The notes under the pieces: generated by a model | What the model saw: the letters and a program-made list of their open reading frames with translations, nothing else | Told to the model about the DNA's origin: nothing | Database searches by the model: none | In this document: positions 24,989 through 34,530 of the stretch, in pieces | Layout: the number at the start of each line of letters is the position of its first letter | How positions within the stretch are numbered: position 1 is the stretch's first letter | Assembly (NCBI RefSeq): GCF_003259845.1 | Contig: NZ_QLMJ01000010.1 | Span: forward strand, 186,001 to 250,000 | Reading direction: 5' to 3' | DNA length: 64,000 bases | Source: Actinoplanes lutulentus | Lineage (GTDB): Bacteria; Actinomycetota; Actinomycetes; Mycobacteriales; Micromonosporaceae | Position numbers and translations under genes: made by a program

Positions 24989-27655
24989 ATGAACGGGTAC
25001 GGCGATCCGCAGTCCGCACGAGCCCGGGCCCGAGTGCCCGGGCCGTCCGCTGCTTCCACGCCTGACGACGATTTCGGGGGACGTCCCTCGGGTTCCGCGT
25101 CAGTGGCCGGTCAGGCCGGGCGTGCATCGGTGGGCGGCGCTTCAGCAGGCCGGGCATCGGTGGGTTCGGCCTCAGTCGGTTCCGCCTCGGTTGGTGGCCC
25201 AGCTGGGCGCGCCTCGGTCGGTTCGGCTTCGGTTGGCCCGGCTCGGGCCGGCGCCGCGGTGCCACCCGCTGGTGGCCGAGCCTCCGTCGCCCGCGCCGCG
25301 GTGCGGCCCGTCCCGCCCGGTGGTGGTGGGCCAGGCGGTCCTGGCGGCCCGGGTGGTCCCGGCTTCGGCGGCCCCGGTGGTGGTGGGCCCGGCCGAGGTG
25401 GCCGGAGCAAGGCGGACAAGAAGCATCGCCGTGCCAACATCCTCACCGCCGCGGCAGCCGTCCTGGTGATCATGCTCGGTGTCGGCATCGTCGGTGGCAC
25501 GTACTTCTTCGACGACGTCGAACTGCCCACGCCTGAGGCCGAGGCGCAGATGAACGTCATCACCGACTCGAAGGGGAACACGCTGGCGAAAGATGGTTCG
25601 CCGCGTATCAACGTCCCCTACCAGAACATCAGCGAAGTGATGCAGAACGCCGTCGCCGCCGCTGAGGACAAGAACTTCTACACCCACAACGGCATCGACA
25701 TGAAGGGCATCGCCCGCGCCGCGTGGAACAACTTCACCGGTGGCGACAAGCAGGGCGCCTCGACCATCACCCAGCAGTACGCCCGGCACGTTGCTGAGCT
25801 CAAGGAGATCAGCTACAGCCGGAAACTGCGTGAGGCGGTCATCGCCCGCAAGCTCGAGTCGAAGTACGACAAGCCCCAGATCATGGGCATGTACCTGAAC
25901 TACATCGACCTCGGCGAGGGCCGGTACGGCGCAGAGGCCGCGGCCAACGGTTACTTCAACGCCTCGGTCGTCAAGGGCGCGAAGAACGAGATCAACGTCT
26001 ACCAGGCGGCGGTCATCGCTTCGATCATCAAGCAGCCCTACCCGAACGATTACCACAAGGGTTACGACCCGAACTACAACCCGACCGATGCCAAAGATCG
26101 GTGGGAGTACACGCTGGCGAACATGCTCGAAAAGGGTTGGATGACCCAGGAGCAGTACGACAAGCGGGCGTACCCGAAGGTGAACCCGATCAGCAAGAGC
26201 GCCACGTGCAAGACCTGTGCCGACGGCAAGCCGGTCGGCATGGTCATGCGGCACGTGAAGTTCGAGCTGGCGCAGATGGGCATCACCGAGGACGAGTACA
26301 ACCAGGGTGGTTACACGATCACCACGACGATCAACCCGAAGGTGCAGGCCGCGGCCGAGGCCGCCGGCTCGCGCAAGAGCAAGACGTCGCCGCTGAACGG
26401 GCGCCCGAAGAGCTACCAGTCCGCCGTGATCGGCATCGACCCGGACACCGGCCGGGTGCTCGGTTACTACGCCGGCGACGACCCGAACGGCATGGACTAC
26501 GGCGGCTACATGGCCGGCGACGGCAGTGGAATTCTCGACTACGGCGGCCAGTCGCCGGGCTCGACGTTCAAGATTTACACCTTGGCCGCCGGTCTCAAGG
26601 AAGACATCTCGTTCAAGACGACCTGGGACGGTACGCAGAAGCGTCCGAACGGCACCAAGATCAGTAACGCGGGCGCCGAGGACTCAGCCGTGTGTCAGGG
26701 CAAGATCAAGTATTGCGACCTGGAGTTCGCGACGGTCAAGTCGTACAACTTCCCGTTCTACTGGATCGCCAACAACATCGGTCGAGACAAGGTCATCGCG
26801 GCAGCCCGTGACGCCGGTATCCGTTACATGTGGACGGACGCCAAAGAGGGCAGCCTCAGCGGCGAGATGGTCGACCTCACCAAGACCAACGCCTCCAAGT
26901 GGAAGAGCGGTGGCTACTTCGACAACGAGGTCGCCTTCGGCCAGTACCGCGTGGTGCCGCTCGAGCACGCCCAGGGTGTCGCCACCATCGTCAACGGCGG
27001 TGTCCGGCACGACGCTCACTTCATCAAGACGGTGAAGAAGCGCGACTCGAACACCGGCAAGCAGACGACCGTCTCGAGCGACAACCTCAAGGGCAAGCAG
27101 GTCTTCGACTCGGCGCAGATGTCCAACCTGCTCGGTGTCATGTCGGAGATCCCCAAGGCCGCCGACAACCGGATCTCGGACGGCCGTGAGTCGGTCGCCA
27201 AGTCCGGCACCTGGGAGTACAAGAAGGGCAACGGCGACACCTGGTTCGTCGGCGGCATCCCGCAGCTGGCGGTGACCGTCTGGGTCGGTGGCGCCAAGGA
27301 CAAGGTCGAGCTCAAGGAAGCCGGCGGCACGAAGAAGATGTTCGGCTCCGGCACTCCCGCCGCGATCTGGGAAGAGTTCATCGAGACCGTTGTCGACGAG
27401 CTCAAGTGGGAGAAGAAGGACTTCCCGGACCGGATCGAGACGGGTAACCCCGACAGCGAGTACGCGAACGGCCAGGACCCGCCGCCGGTCGTGACTCCGA
27501 CCGAGGACCCGAACCAGAGCCAGGTCTGCCAGCAGTTCCCGATCCTGTGCCAGGGTCAGGAAGGCAACACCGGGAACACTGGGAACACCGGAGACACCGG
27601 CAATGCCGGGAACGGCAATGGAAACGGTAACGGGGACACCGACGACGGTGATTGA
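24989..27655 (+). CDS. Class A penicillin-binding protein (transglycosylase/transpeptidase)
   Basis: The protein has 888 residues. A cytoplasmic, repeat-rich head (residues 1-150, with ASVGS-type repeats and a poly-Gly/Pro stretch) precedes one membrane span (151-173). The GT51 glycosyltransferase domain has its catalytic Glu at E226 in AAEDKNFYTHNG and the GASTITQQYARH motif. The transpeptidase domain has SxxK as S525-TF-K528, SxN as SYN, and the third motif as KSGT (K738) instead of the usual KTGT. The tail is Asn/Gly/Thr-rich. It polymerises and crosslinks peptidoglycan outside the membrane. It corresponds by position to mycobacterial ponA1. Confidence 0.93.
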   Translation: MNGYGDPQSARARARVPGPSAASTPDDDFGGRPSGSASVAGQAGRASVGGASAGRASVGSASVGSASVGGPAGRASVGSASVGPARAGAAVPPAGGRASVARAAVRPVPPGGGGPGGPGGPGGPGFGGPGGGGPGRGGRSKADKKHRRANILTAAAAVLVIMLGVGIVGGTYFFDDVELPTPEAEAQMNVITDSKGNTLAKDGSPRINVPYQNISEVMQNAVAAAEDKNFYTHNGIDMKGIARAAWNNFTGGDKQGASTITQQYARHVAELKEISYSRKLREAVIARKLESKYDKPQIMGMYLNYIDLGEGRYGAEAAANGYFNASVVKGAKNEINVYQAAVIASIIKQPYPNDYHKGYDPNYNPTDAKDRWEYTLANMLEKGWMTQEQYDKRAYPKVNPISKSATCKTCADGKPVGMVMRHVKFELAQMGITEDEYNQGGYTITTTINPKVQAAAEAAGSRKSKTSPLNGRPKSYQSAVIGIDPDTGRVLGYYAGDDPNGMDYGGYMAGDGSGILDYGGQSPGSTFKIYTLAAGLKEDISFKTTWDGTQKRPNGTKISNAGAEDSAVCQGKIKYCDLEFATVKSYNFPFYWIANNIGRDKVIAAARDAGIRYMWTDAKEGSLSGEMVDLTKTNASKWKSGGYFDNEVAFGQYRVVPLEHAQGVATIVNGGVRHDAHFIKTVKKRDSNTGKQTTVSSDNLKGKQVFDSAQMSNLLGVMSEIPKAADNRISDGRESVAKSGTWEYKKGNGDTWFVGGIPQLAVTVWVGGAKDKVELKEAGGTKKMFGSGTPAAIWEEFIETVVDELKWEKKDFPDRIETGNPDSEYANGQDPPPVVTPTEDPNQSQVCQQFPILCQGQEGNTGNTGNTGDTGNAGNGNGNGNGDTDDGD

Positions 27656-27671
27656 CGCGTCTTGATGCGTT

Positions 27672-27707
27672 GACGGCGCCCGCCTCCGGTTGGAGGCGGG
27701 CGCCGTC
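27672..27707 (+). terminator. Terminator after the PBP gene
   Basis: The 16-nt arms GACGGCGCCCGCCTCC and GGAGGCGGGCGCCGTC are perfectly complementary around a 4-nt loop, followed by CTTGTTG. It starts 17 bp after the PBP stop. Confidence 0.85.
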
Positions 27708-27794
27708 CTTGTTGTGGGAAGAGTTCTGTGAAGATCGGTGTGGCACCGCGGCCTGTCACCGCTAATGGCGGCGGATGCGGCATGATGCCAAGTC

Positions 27795-29312
27795 ATGAGC
27801 GCGAAACCGTCCACCGATCAGCCGGACGTCTCTGAACCGACCTCGGACGGTTTCGTACGGGGACTCTCTCAGTTCATCGGCGGCCCGCTCGGCTCGCACG
27901 CGGTGCGACCCGACTCGCGGCCCGGCCGGTTCTGGAACGCGCCACGGATCGTCCTCGCGCTGACCTGCCTGGTCCTGGCGCTGTCCTGGGTGCAGAAGTC
28001 GCCCTGCATGGACGGGAACTGGCAGAAGAACGTCCAGTACACCCGGTACTGCTACACCGATGTGCTGGCGCTCTACTACGCCGAGGGCATCAACGAGGGC
28101 AAGGTCCCGTACGTCGACCACCCGGTGGAGTACCCGGTCGTCACCGGCTACTTCATGGGCGCGCTCGGCCTGCCGGTGCACTGGTACGGCCAGGATCACC
28201 CGGACATCAACCAGGGCAGCTGGTTCTACAACGCCAACGCCCTGGTGCTGTCCCTTTTCGCCGTCGCCACTGTCGGCATCATCCTGGCGCTGCGCCGGCG
28301 CCGGCCATGGGATGCGGCGATCTTCGCGCTCTCGCCGATCCTGCTGCTCACCGCGACGATCAACTGGGACTTCCTGGCGATCGGCCTGGCCGCGTACGGG
28401 CTTTTCCTGTGGACGAAGCGCAAGCCGGTCTGGGCGGGTGTCTTCTTCGGACTGGGTGCCGCGGCGAAGCTATGGCCGCTGTTCATCCTCGGGCCGATCC
28501 TGATCCTCGCGTTGCGCACCGGACGATTGCGTCCGTTCATCAGCTCGTTCCTCGCCACGGCCGTCACCTGGGCGGTGGTCAACTTCCCGGTCTTCTACTG
28601 GTACCACGAGAGCTGGCTGCGGTTCTTCCAGCTCAACTCGGAGCGGCCGATCGACTGGGGCACGTTCTGGTACGTCGGCCGGTACCTGGACGGCAAGTGG
28701 GCCGCCGGCACCGAGGGCGACCAGGGTCCGTTCCAGTGGCTGAGCAACCACGTCCCGACGCTCAACTACGTGTCGTACGGGTTCTTCGCCCTCATCTGTC
28801 TCGGCATCCTGCTCCTCGGCCTGCTCGCCCCGCGCCGGCCGCGCCTGTCGCAGGTGATGTTCCTGGTCGTCGCGGCGTTCCTGATCTCCAGCAAGGTGTG
28901 GTCGCAGCAGTACGTGCTCTGGCTCCTGCCGCTGATCGTCCTGGCCCGGCCGAAGTGGGGCGCGGTCATCGCGTGGAGCATCGCCGAGGTCGGGTACCTC
29001 GCCGCGTTCTACGCCGAGCTGATCGGCGCCGGCGGCAAGTCGGTCATCCCGGAGGGCACGTTCGTGCTCGCCTCGACGGCACGCCTGGTCACCGTCGGTC
29101 TGCTCTTCGCTCTGGTGGCGCGCGAGATCTGGCGGCCGGAACTGGACGACGTCCGGCAGTCATACGACGGGGCCGACCCGGAGGCCGGTCCGCTGGACGG
29201 CCCGGAGGCGCCGTGGGTCACCCGGTTCCGGCGGGCGTTCGGTCTCGGGCCCTCCCCGGAGGCGGCGGAGGAGATCCGCGCCAACCCGAGGTCGTTGATC
29301 AAAACGCTGTAG
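27795..29312 (+). CDS. Polytopic membrane protein, GT87-family glycosyltransferase-like
   Basis: The protein has 505 residues. About 50 polar residues precede some ten membrane spans. The external loop after the first span, with CYTDVLALYYAEGI and YVDHPVEYPVVTG, is the pattern of GT87 (DUF2029) mannosyltransferases that use polyprenyl-phosphate mannose. The position after the class A PBP matches mycobacterial Rv0051. The acceptor is unknown; a lipoglycan or wall-linked role is inferred. The C-terminal 70 residues are polar and cytoplasmic. Confidence 0.8.
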   Translation: MSAKPSTDQPDVSEPTSDGFVRGLSQFIGGPLGSHAVRPDSRPGRFWNAPRIVLALTCLVLALSWVQKSPCMDGNWQKNVQYTRYCYTDVLALYYAEGINEGKVPYVDHPVEYPVVTGYFMGALGLPVHWYGQDHPDINQGSWFYNANALVLSLFAVATVGIILALRRRRPWDAAIFALSPILLLTATINWDFLAIGLAAYGLFLWTKRKPVWAGVFFGLGAAAKLWPLFILGPILILALRTGRLRPFISSFLATAVTWAVVNFPVFYWYHESWLRFFQLNSERPIDWGTFWYVGRYLDGKWAAGTEGDQGPFQWLSNHVPTLNYVSYGFFALICLGILLLGLLAPRRPRLSQVMFLVVAAFLISSKVWSQQYVLWLLPLIVLARPKWGAVIAWSIAEVGYLAAFYAELIGAGGKSVIPEGTFVLASTARLVTVGLLFALVAREIWRPELDDVRQSYDGADPEAGPLDGPEAPWVTRFRRAFGLGPSPEAAEEIRANPRSLIKTL

Positions 29313-29349
29313 AGCGGTTCGAGCTTCAGCTCAGGATTCAGCCCGGGCC

Positions 29350-31365
29350 TCAGTTCAGGCGGAAGACGACCGCGTCGGTCAGGTCCTCACGCTTGATGTT
29401 CAGCGAATCCACCGGGATGTCGCCGGCACGTTCCCACGACGTGCCGGCCACCTGATCGCGCAGAAGCAGCACGGTGCCGACCCCGATCGACCGCAGGTAC
29501 TCGATGCTGGCGATGTCCGGGAACGTCGCCACACGGCTGCGTAGCTCGCTCTGCCGGGTGGCGGCGAACGTGCCGCCACCGTTCGCGATGGCCTGGAACT
29601 CCGAGGTCGACCAGAGCTGCACGGTCTGATCGGAGAGCTCGGCCGTCGGCAGCACCAGCATCGGACCGGTGACGGTACGCATCGCCGCGGGCTGCTCCGG
29701 GACCACCGGATGCGCCGTGCTGTTCCAGCCCTCCAGAGCGACCAGGATCAGCGGCGTGAGCATCGCGAGCCGCAGCCACGGGCCGGGCCATGCCGGCACC
29801 CGCTGCGCGGCCAGATGCTCGGCACGCCGGACGAAGTCGTCGACCGCGCCGGCCGCGAGGATCGCCAGCAGCAACGTCACCCAGAGCATCAGCCGGCCGG
29901 GAATGCGCTGGTCGAACGAGGCACCGTAGTGGCCGAACAGCGGCAGGTAGGTGAAGCGCCCGCCGAGGTAGTTCGTACCCATGGTCAGCACCACCGCGAA
30001 TGTGATGGCGACCATGAGGACCATCCGGTGCCGCAGCCGCCAGACCGAGAACCCGAGGCCGGCCAGGGCGAGCGCGTAGAGCACGAAGCCGGGCAGCAGC
30101 GACATCTCGGCGGCCCAGCCCAGCGAGGCGCGCGGCACCTCGTGCGCGCCGCCCCAGATCCGCGACTCGGCCGGCCCGATCAGCAGGCTGCGCAGCGGCG
30201 GCGAGAAGAAGTCGATCTCATCGGCCCGGGTCGGGCTGTCCGCGACCCGGGTGTACGGCACGGCGATGAGCAGCGCGACCCCGGCGAAGATCAGGGCACC
30301 GAGCGTGTCGGTGATCGCCAGCCGCCAGCCGAGCAGCGGAACTGTTGGTTTGCGCAGGAACCGGGCCAGCGCGCGGAACTCGGGTTTCCGCACCCGGCGA
30401 GCGAGCGATCCGACCACCAGGACGATCAAAATCAGACCCAGGACGTACGCGAACGGGATGCCGAGTGCGAACCCGAGACTGATCTGCCAGGCCGCGACCA
30501 GCCAGCCGGCGGCCGCCCAGCCGGCGTGCCGCCGAGACGGGCGCAGGCCGTACCGCATCGACCAGCCGTGGCCCCGGGCCAGCATGGCGAGGGCCAGCGG
30601 GATGCCGCCCGCCGAGATGATGTCGAGGTGGCCCTCCTGCGCCAGCCGCCAAGGCGCGTACGCGAACGCCATCGCGGCGACGGCCGCACCGGTGGGACGG
30701 GCGCCGAGCTGGCGAACCAGGGCGTACGCCCCGAAGACGAGCAGCGCGTGTGCCGCGATGAACAGCAGGTTGTAGATCAGGACGGCGGTGACCGGCCCGT
30801 TGCTGAGCATCGCGAACGGCGCGTAACCGAGCAGGCTGTCGCCGAACGCGTAGCTGTCGGTCAGCGGGAAGTACGCGTTCGCATGCCACAGGAGTTTCGG
30901 ATCGGTGATCAGGATGTGCCCGGCCCAGGCGAGCTGCCAGGCCTGACGGGAGGGATCGCCGAGGTCCTGCGGCAGGGTGTGCAGCGGGTAACGGATAGCC
31001 GGCCAGGTCATCAGGACGGCGATCACGACACTCGCGTACGCCGCCAGGGCGTACTCATGAATGAGGGTGCGTCCGACGGCGGCCAGGCCCCGGCGGATCC
31101 GGCCGGGCGGCTGCTCGGGGGTGGTCGCGAAGACGGTCCACGGGTCGGGCGGCGCGCCGGGCGGCCGGGTGGAAGGCAGAGGGGTCCGCTCTTTTTCGGG
31201 AGCGACCTTTTCCTGAGCATCCTCTTTGGGGGATTCTGCCGGTTTGCGCTGCTCCGGAATCTTCAGCGCGACCTCGGCTTTCGCCTCGGATTTTCCGAGC
31301 CATGGCCTGAGCCAGCGCCGGGGCTTGACCGCCGCCCCGGCGTTAGGTTGCTGCTGCTCGGTCAT
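29350..31365 (-). CDS. Large polytopic membrane protein, GT-C glycosyltransferase-like
   Basis: The protein has 671 residues. A polar, Lys/Pro/Glu-rich head of about 100 residues precedes roughly eleven membrane spans. The first periplasmic loop has QDLGDPSRQAWQLAWAGH and WHANAYFPLTDSYAFGDSLLG, typical of GT-C-fold membrane proteins. A soluble extracellular C-terminal domain of about 110 residues follows. The GGAGG before the ATG supports the start. The donor and acceptor are unknown. The stop is 38 bp from the convergent GT87-like gene; nfo follows 24 bp upstream in the opposite sense of reading order on the same strand. Confidence 0.7.
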   Translation of the reverse strand: MTEQQQPNAGAAVKPRRWLRPWLGKSEAKAEVALKIPEQRKPAESPKEDAQEKVAPEKERTPLPSTRPPGAPPDPWTVFATTPEQPPGRIRRGLAAVGRTLIHEYALAAYASVVIAVLMTWPAIRYPLHTLPQDLGDPSRQAWQLAWAGHILITDPKLLWHANAYFPLTDSYAFGDSLLGYAPFAMLSNGPVTAVLIYNLLFIAAHALLVFGAYALVRQLGARPTGAAVAAMAFAYAPWRLAQEGHLDIISAGGIPLALAMLARGHGWSMRYGLRPSRRHAGWAAAGWLVAAWQISLGFALGIPFAYVLGLILIVLVVGSLARRVRKPEFRALARFLRKPTVPLLGWRLAITDTLGALIFAGVALLIAVPYTRVADSPTRADEIDFFSPPLRSLLIGPAESRIWGGAHEVPRASLGWAAEMSLLPGFVLYALALAGLGFSVWRLRHRMVLMVAITFAVVLTMGTNYLGGRFTYLPLFGHYGASFDQRIPGRLMLWVTLLLAILAAGAVDDFVRRAEHLAAQRVPAWPGPWLRLAMLTPLILVALEGWNSTAHPVVPEQPAAMRTVTGPMLVLPTAELSDQTVQLWSTSEFQAIANGGGTFAATRQSELRSRVATFPDIASIEYLRSIGVGTVLLLRDQVAGTSWERAGDIPVDSLNIKREDLTDAVVFRLN

Positions 31366-31389
31366 GACCCTCCAGTGCCGCGGTGCCTG

Positions 31390-32166
31390 TCAGCCGCCCG
31401 CCCGCTCGCGCAGAAGGGCGATGTCGGCGGACTGGCCATCCGCTCCGCCCGGGGTCTCCACGATCGCCGGAGCGCCAGCAGCGCGGATCGCGGCCACCAC
31501 CAACTCGGGGTCGATCTTCCCACTCCCGAGGTTGTCGTGACGGTCCTGGCCCGAGTCGAATCCACCCTTTGAATCGTTCGCATGGATCAGGTCGATGCGG
31601 CCAGTAATGGACTTGAGCCGGTCGACGATGCCGGTCAGGTCTTCCCCGCCGGCGAAGGCGTGGCAGGTGTCCAGGCAGAAGCCGGCACCGAACCCGCCGA
31701 CCGCGTCCCAGAGGCGGGCCAGGTCGTCGAAGCGCCGGGCGCACGCGTTGTCGCCGCCCGCGGTGTTCTCGATCAGGATCGGGAGGGGCAGGCCGCCTTC
31801 CTTCTCCGCGTACTCAAAGGCCTTTCGCCAATTCGCGAAGCCGTCGGCGAGGTCGGCGCCCGAGCCGACGTGGCCGCCGTGCACGATCAGGCCTTTTGCC
31901 CCGATCTCGGCGGCTGCCTTGGCGTGCGCGACAAGCAGTTTGCGGCTGGGGATGCGGATCCGGTTGTTCGGTGAGGCGACGTTCACGATGTACGGCGCGT
32001 GGACGTAGATGTCCACCTCGGAGGCTCGCAGCTGCTCTGCGTCCTCGCGCGGTTTGGGGGATTTGTAACCCTGCGGGTCGGTGAGGAAGAACTGCACCGC
32101 GTCGGCGCCGCGAGCGGCGGCCTCGACCAGCGGTTCGGCGGAATCGACGTGGGCTCCGATGCGCAT
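31390..32166 (-). CDS. nfo: Deoxyribonuclease IV (AP endonuclease family 2)
   Basis: The protein has 258 residues from ATG 32166 (MRIGAHVDSAEPL). It is a TIM barrel with zinc ligands typical of endonuclease IV: an H in VHGGHVGSG, E in ILIENTAGG, D and H in CLDTCHAFAGG, H in LIHANDSKG with the D of QDRHDNLG, and a final E in IVETPGG. It cuts DNA at abasic sites during base excision repair. The frame stays open upstream, but the added residues do not match the family. Confidence 0.9.
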   Translation of the reverse strand: MRIGAHVDSAEPLVEAAARGADAVQFFLTDPQGYKSPKPREDAEQLRASEVDIYVHAPYIVNVASPNNRIRIPSRKLLVAHAKAAAEIGAKGLIVHGGHVGSGADLADGFANWRKAFEYAEKEGGLPLPILIENTAGGDNACARRFDDLARLWDAVGGFGAGFCLDTCHAFAGGEDLTGIVDRLKSITGRIDLIHANDSKGGFDSGQDRHDNLGSGKIDPELVVAAIRAAGAPAIVETPGGADGQSADIALLRERAGG

Positions 32167-32294
32167 GGGTCGAGCGTACGACGAGGGTCCGACGCTTTTC
32201 TCTTGCGTCACGTGGTCGTTCCGTCCTCGTTGTCCGTATTGGTTACGGTTTGACTGATACCGGCGTGTCCGGTGGCGAACTTGGGGAGTGGTGC

Positions 32295-33278
32295 ATGTCG
32301 CGGCGAGTCCGATACCGGGTGGCAGCAGTGTTTCTATGCGGGCTGATCTTCGGCGCGCCACTGCTTGCCAGCGGGACGGCGAGCGCCGAGCAGCTCGACC
32401 CGGGCGACCGCCGGGTGAGCTTCAACGGTGACGGGGTGCTCGGCCTGACCTGCGAGTCGAAGCCGAGCGTCGAGTCGATGAAGGTTCCCGCGGACAGCGT
32501 CATCCAGGTGCGGAACCGGACCGGTCATGACGCGCGGCTCAAGCTCGGCAACGTCGAGAAGGGCACGATCCCGGAGGACGGCTCGGCCGACCTGGTGTTC
32601 CGTCGCGGCACCACCTCGGTGATGCTCACGCCGGAGTGTGACCACGGCGAGGATGTCGTCCCGATGATCGTCACGGCCGAGCCCTCGGCAACGTCGGGCC
32701 GGCCCAACCTGAGCCCTCGCCCGCAGGGTGGCGCTGCCACGCTTTCCAAGCCGTCCGGGTCGGGCTCGCCTGCGCGTACCCATGGCGGCTCTTCGAAATC
32801 GGGCGCGGCCTCGGCTGCGCAGCGTCCGGACCGCGGGGCGAACTCCTCGCGTACCGATTCGCGCCGAACCGCAACCGATCGTCCCCAGGCCTCGGTGAGC
32901 AGCGCGGCCTCCGCCGCGGCCATGCCGCAGGGCGCCGTCAGCCAGCGTCTGCGAGCAAAACCAGTCAGGGGTACGGGTGGAGTAGGCGCACCTGCATTCG
33001 CCGGTATGCCGCCCGGAAAAGCGGTGTCCAAGAAGACGGCCCCGGCCACCGATTCGGTCATCCCCTCGATCTCCGACGAATTCGCCGTGCCGGTGCTGGA
33101 CGACGAGGAACCGTCGGCTGTGGCGGCCACCGATCCGGTCGCCGCGGTCGGGCCGATTCGCGAGGGTAAGCCGATCGGGCTGCTCGGGATGACGGCGTTG
33201 GTCTGCGTTCTCGGCGTCTCAATCGCCGCGATTCGGGCAATCGTGTCACAACGTGCATCTCGCACGAATGTGGCGTAA
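32295..33278 (+). CDS. Secreted, C-terminally anchored protein of unknown function
   Basis: The protein has 327 residues from ATG 32295 (GGGGAG upstream). A signal peptide runs to about residue 31 with ASA-EQ as the likely cleavage site. A beta-rich domain of about 110 residues with two cysteines follows, then a Ser/Pro/Arg/Ala-rich stalk of about 150 residues and one C-terminal membrane span (LLGMTALVCVLGVSIAAI) with a short basic tail. It is thus an exported stalk protein held in the membrane. The folded part looks like a beta-sandwich, but I cannot assign a family. It precedes the rpsF operon and is separated from it by a terminator. Confidence 0.75.
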   Translation: MSRRVRYRVAAVFLCGLIFGAPLLASGTASAEQLDPGDRRVSFNGDGVLGLTCESKPSVESMKVPADSVIQVRNRTGHDARLKLGNVEKGTIPEDGSADLVFRRGTTSVMLTPECDHGEDVVPMIVTAEPSATSGRPNLSPRPQGGAATLSKPSGSGSPARTHGGSSKSGAASAAQRPDRGANSSRTDSRRTATDRPQASVSSAASAAAMPQGAVSQRLRAKPVRGTGGVGAPAFAGMPPGKAVSKKTAPATDSVIPSISDEFAVPVLDDEEPSAVAATDPVAAVGPIREGKPIGLLGMTALVCVLGVSIAAIRAIVSQRASRTNVA

Positions 33279-33386
33279 GCTCCCTTCTGAAAGCTCCGCG
33301 GGGCGGACGCGTCCAACCTCATCGGTGTGGTCGTTCCTCCCCAGGTCCCACCCAACGAATCGGACCGGACGCCCCGCGGCTGTACG

Positions 33387-33425
33387 AAGCGATGACCTCG
33401 TCACCTGACGGGGTCATCGCTTTTT
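33387..33425 (+). terminator. Strong rho-independent terminator before rpsF
   Basis: The arms AAGCGATGACCTCGTCA and TGACGGGGTCATCGCTT pair around a 2-nt loop with one mismatch, followed by a TTTTT run. It ends transcription of the secreted-protein gene. Confidence 0.92.
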
Positions 33426-33572
33426 GGGTAAGCGGCCTCGGCTGGGTATGCTGGCTCGGTTCGCAGTGTGTTCGCCGTGGGCGCTCGATACCCACGGCTT
33501 TCTTCTGCGTGCGACACAAGACCTCCTGCCACGGAGAGACCGTGGCCGTATAGCCCACAGGAGGTGAATGTC

Positions 33573-33863
33573 TTGCGTCATTACGAACTCATGGTGATCC
33601 TCGATCCTTCGCTCGAGGAGCGCACCGTCGCACCGTCGCTCGACCAGTACCTGAACGTCATCAGGACCGCGGGTGGCTCGGTGGAGAAGCTCGACGTCTG
33701 GGGCCGTCGCCGGCTCTCGTTCGAGATCAACAAGAAGGCCGAGGGCATCTACGCCGTCGTCGACCTTCAGGCGACCCCCGAGGCCGTCGCTGAGCTGGAC
33801 CGTCAGCTCCGGCTGAACGAGTCCATCCTCCGCACCAAGGTCATCCGTCCCGAGACCCGCTGA
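33573..33863 (+). CDS. rpsF: 30S ribosomal protein bS6
   Basis: The protein has 96 residues. I chose the TTG at 33573 because AGGAGG lies 8 nt upstream and the protein then begins MRHYELMVILDPSLEE as in the family. LDVWGRRRLSFEINKKAEGIY is the conserved core. It binds S18 in the 30S platform. It opens the rpsF-ssb-rpsR-rplI operon common in bacteria. Confidence 0.97.
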   Translation: MRHYELMVILDPSLEERTVAPSLDQYLNVIRTAGGSVEKLDVWGRRRLSFEINKKAEGIYAVVDLQATPEAVAELDRQLRLNESILRTKVIRPETR

Positions 33864-33928
33864 GGCGTTTTTGTCAGAGGGTCCTGAGACCCTTTGCCTC
33901 TAACGACTGAAAGCGGCGAGGAGAAGTC

Positions 33929-34495
33929 ATGGCAGGAGAAACCACCATCACGGTCGTCGGGAACCTTACCGACGACCCTGAGCTGCGCTTCACCCCTTCG
34001 GGTGCGGCAGTCGCCAAGTTCCGCATCGCTTCCACGCCGCGGACCTTGGACCGGCAGTCGGGCGAATGGAAAGACGGCGAGCCACTCTTCCTCGCGTGCA
34101 ACATCTGGCGTGACGCTGCTGAGCACGTCGCCGAGTCGCTGCAGCGTGGCGCTCGGGTGATCGTGCAGGGCCGCCTGCGCCAGAGGTCGTATGAGACGCG
34201 TGAGGGCGAGAAGCGCACCGTCTATGAGCTCGAGGTCGACGAGATCGGCCCGTCTCTGCGCTACGCCACGGCGAAAGTGCAGAAGGCAAGCCGGTCCGGC
34301 GGCGGCGGGGGTGGCGGCTTCGGCGCCTCCGGTGGTGGCAATCGGCAGCCCAGTGGAAACACCAACGGCGGAGGCGGCGGCGGAAACCGCGACTTCGACG
34401 ACCCCTGGGCCACGGCTGCACCTGCCGCTTCCACTGGTGGTGGCGGCCGCTCCGGCGGCGGCAACTCCTCGTTCGACGATGAGCCTCCCTTCTAA
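33929..34495 (+). CDS. ssb: Single-stranded DNA-binding protein
   Basis: The protein has 188 residues. The OB fold occupies residues 1-115 (ITVVGNLTDDPELRFTPSG, NIWRDAAEHVAESLQRG). A Gly/Asn-rich disordered linker leads to the acidic tip DDEPPF, which recruits replication and repair partners. GAGGAG precedes the ATG by 6 nt. It coats single-stranded DNA at the fork. Confidence 0.97.
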   Translation: MAGETTITVVGNLTDDPELRFTPSGAAVAKFRIASTPRTLDRQSGEWKDGEPLFLACNIWRDAAEHVAESLQRGARVIVQGRLRQRSYETREGEKRTVYELEVDEIGPSLRYATAKVQKASRSGGGGGGGFGASGGGNRQPSGNTNGGGGGGNRDFDDPWATAAPAASTGGGGRSGGGNSSFDDEPPF

Positions 34496-34530
34496 GCCCT
34501 CGGGCTTTCTTGAGTTCAGGAGTAAGAGCA

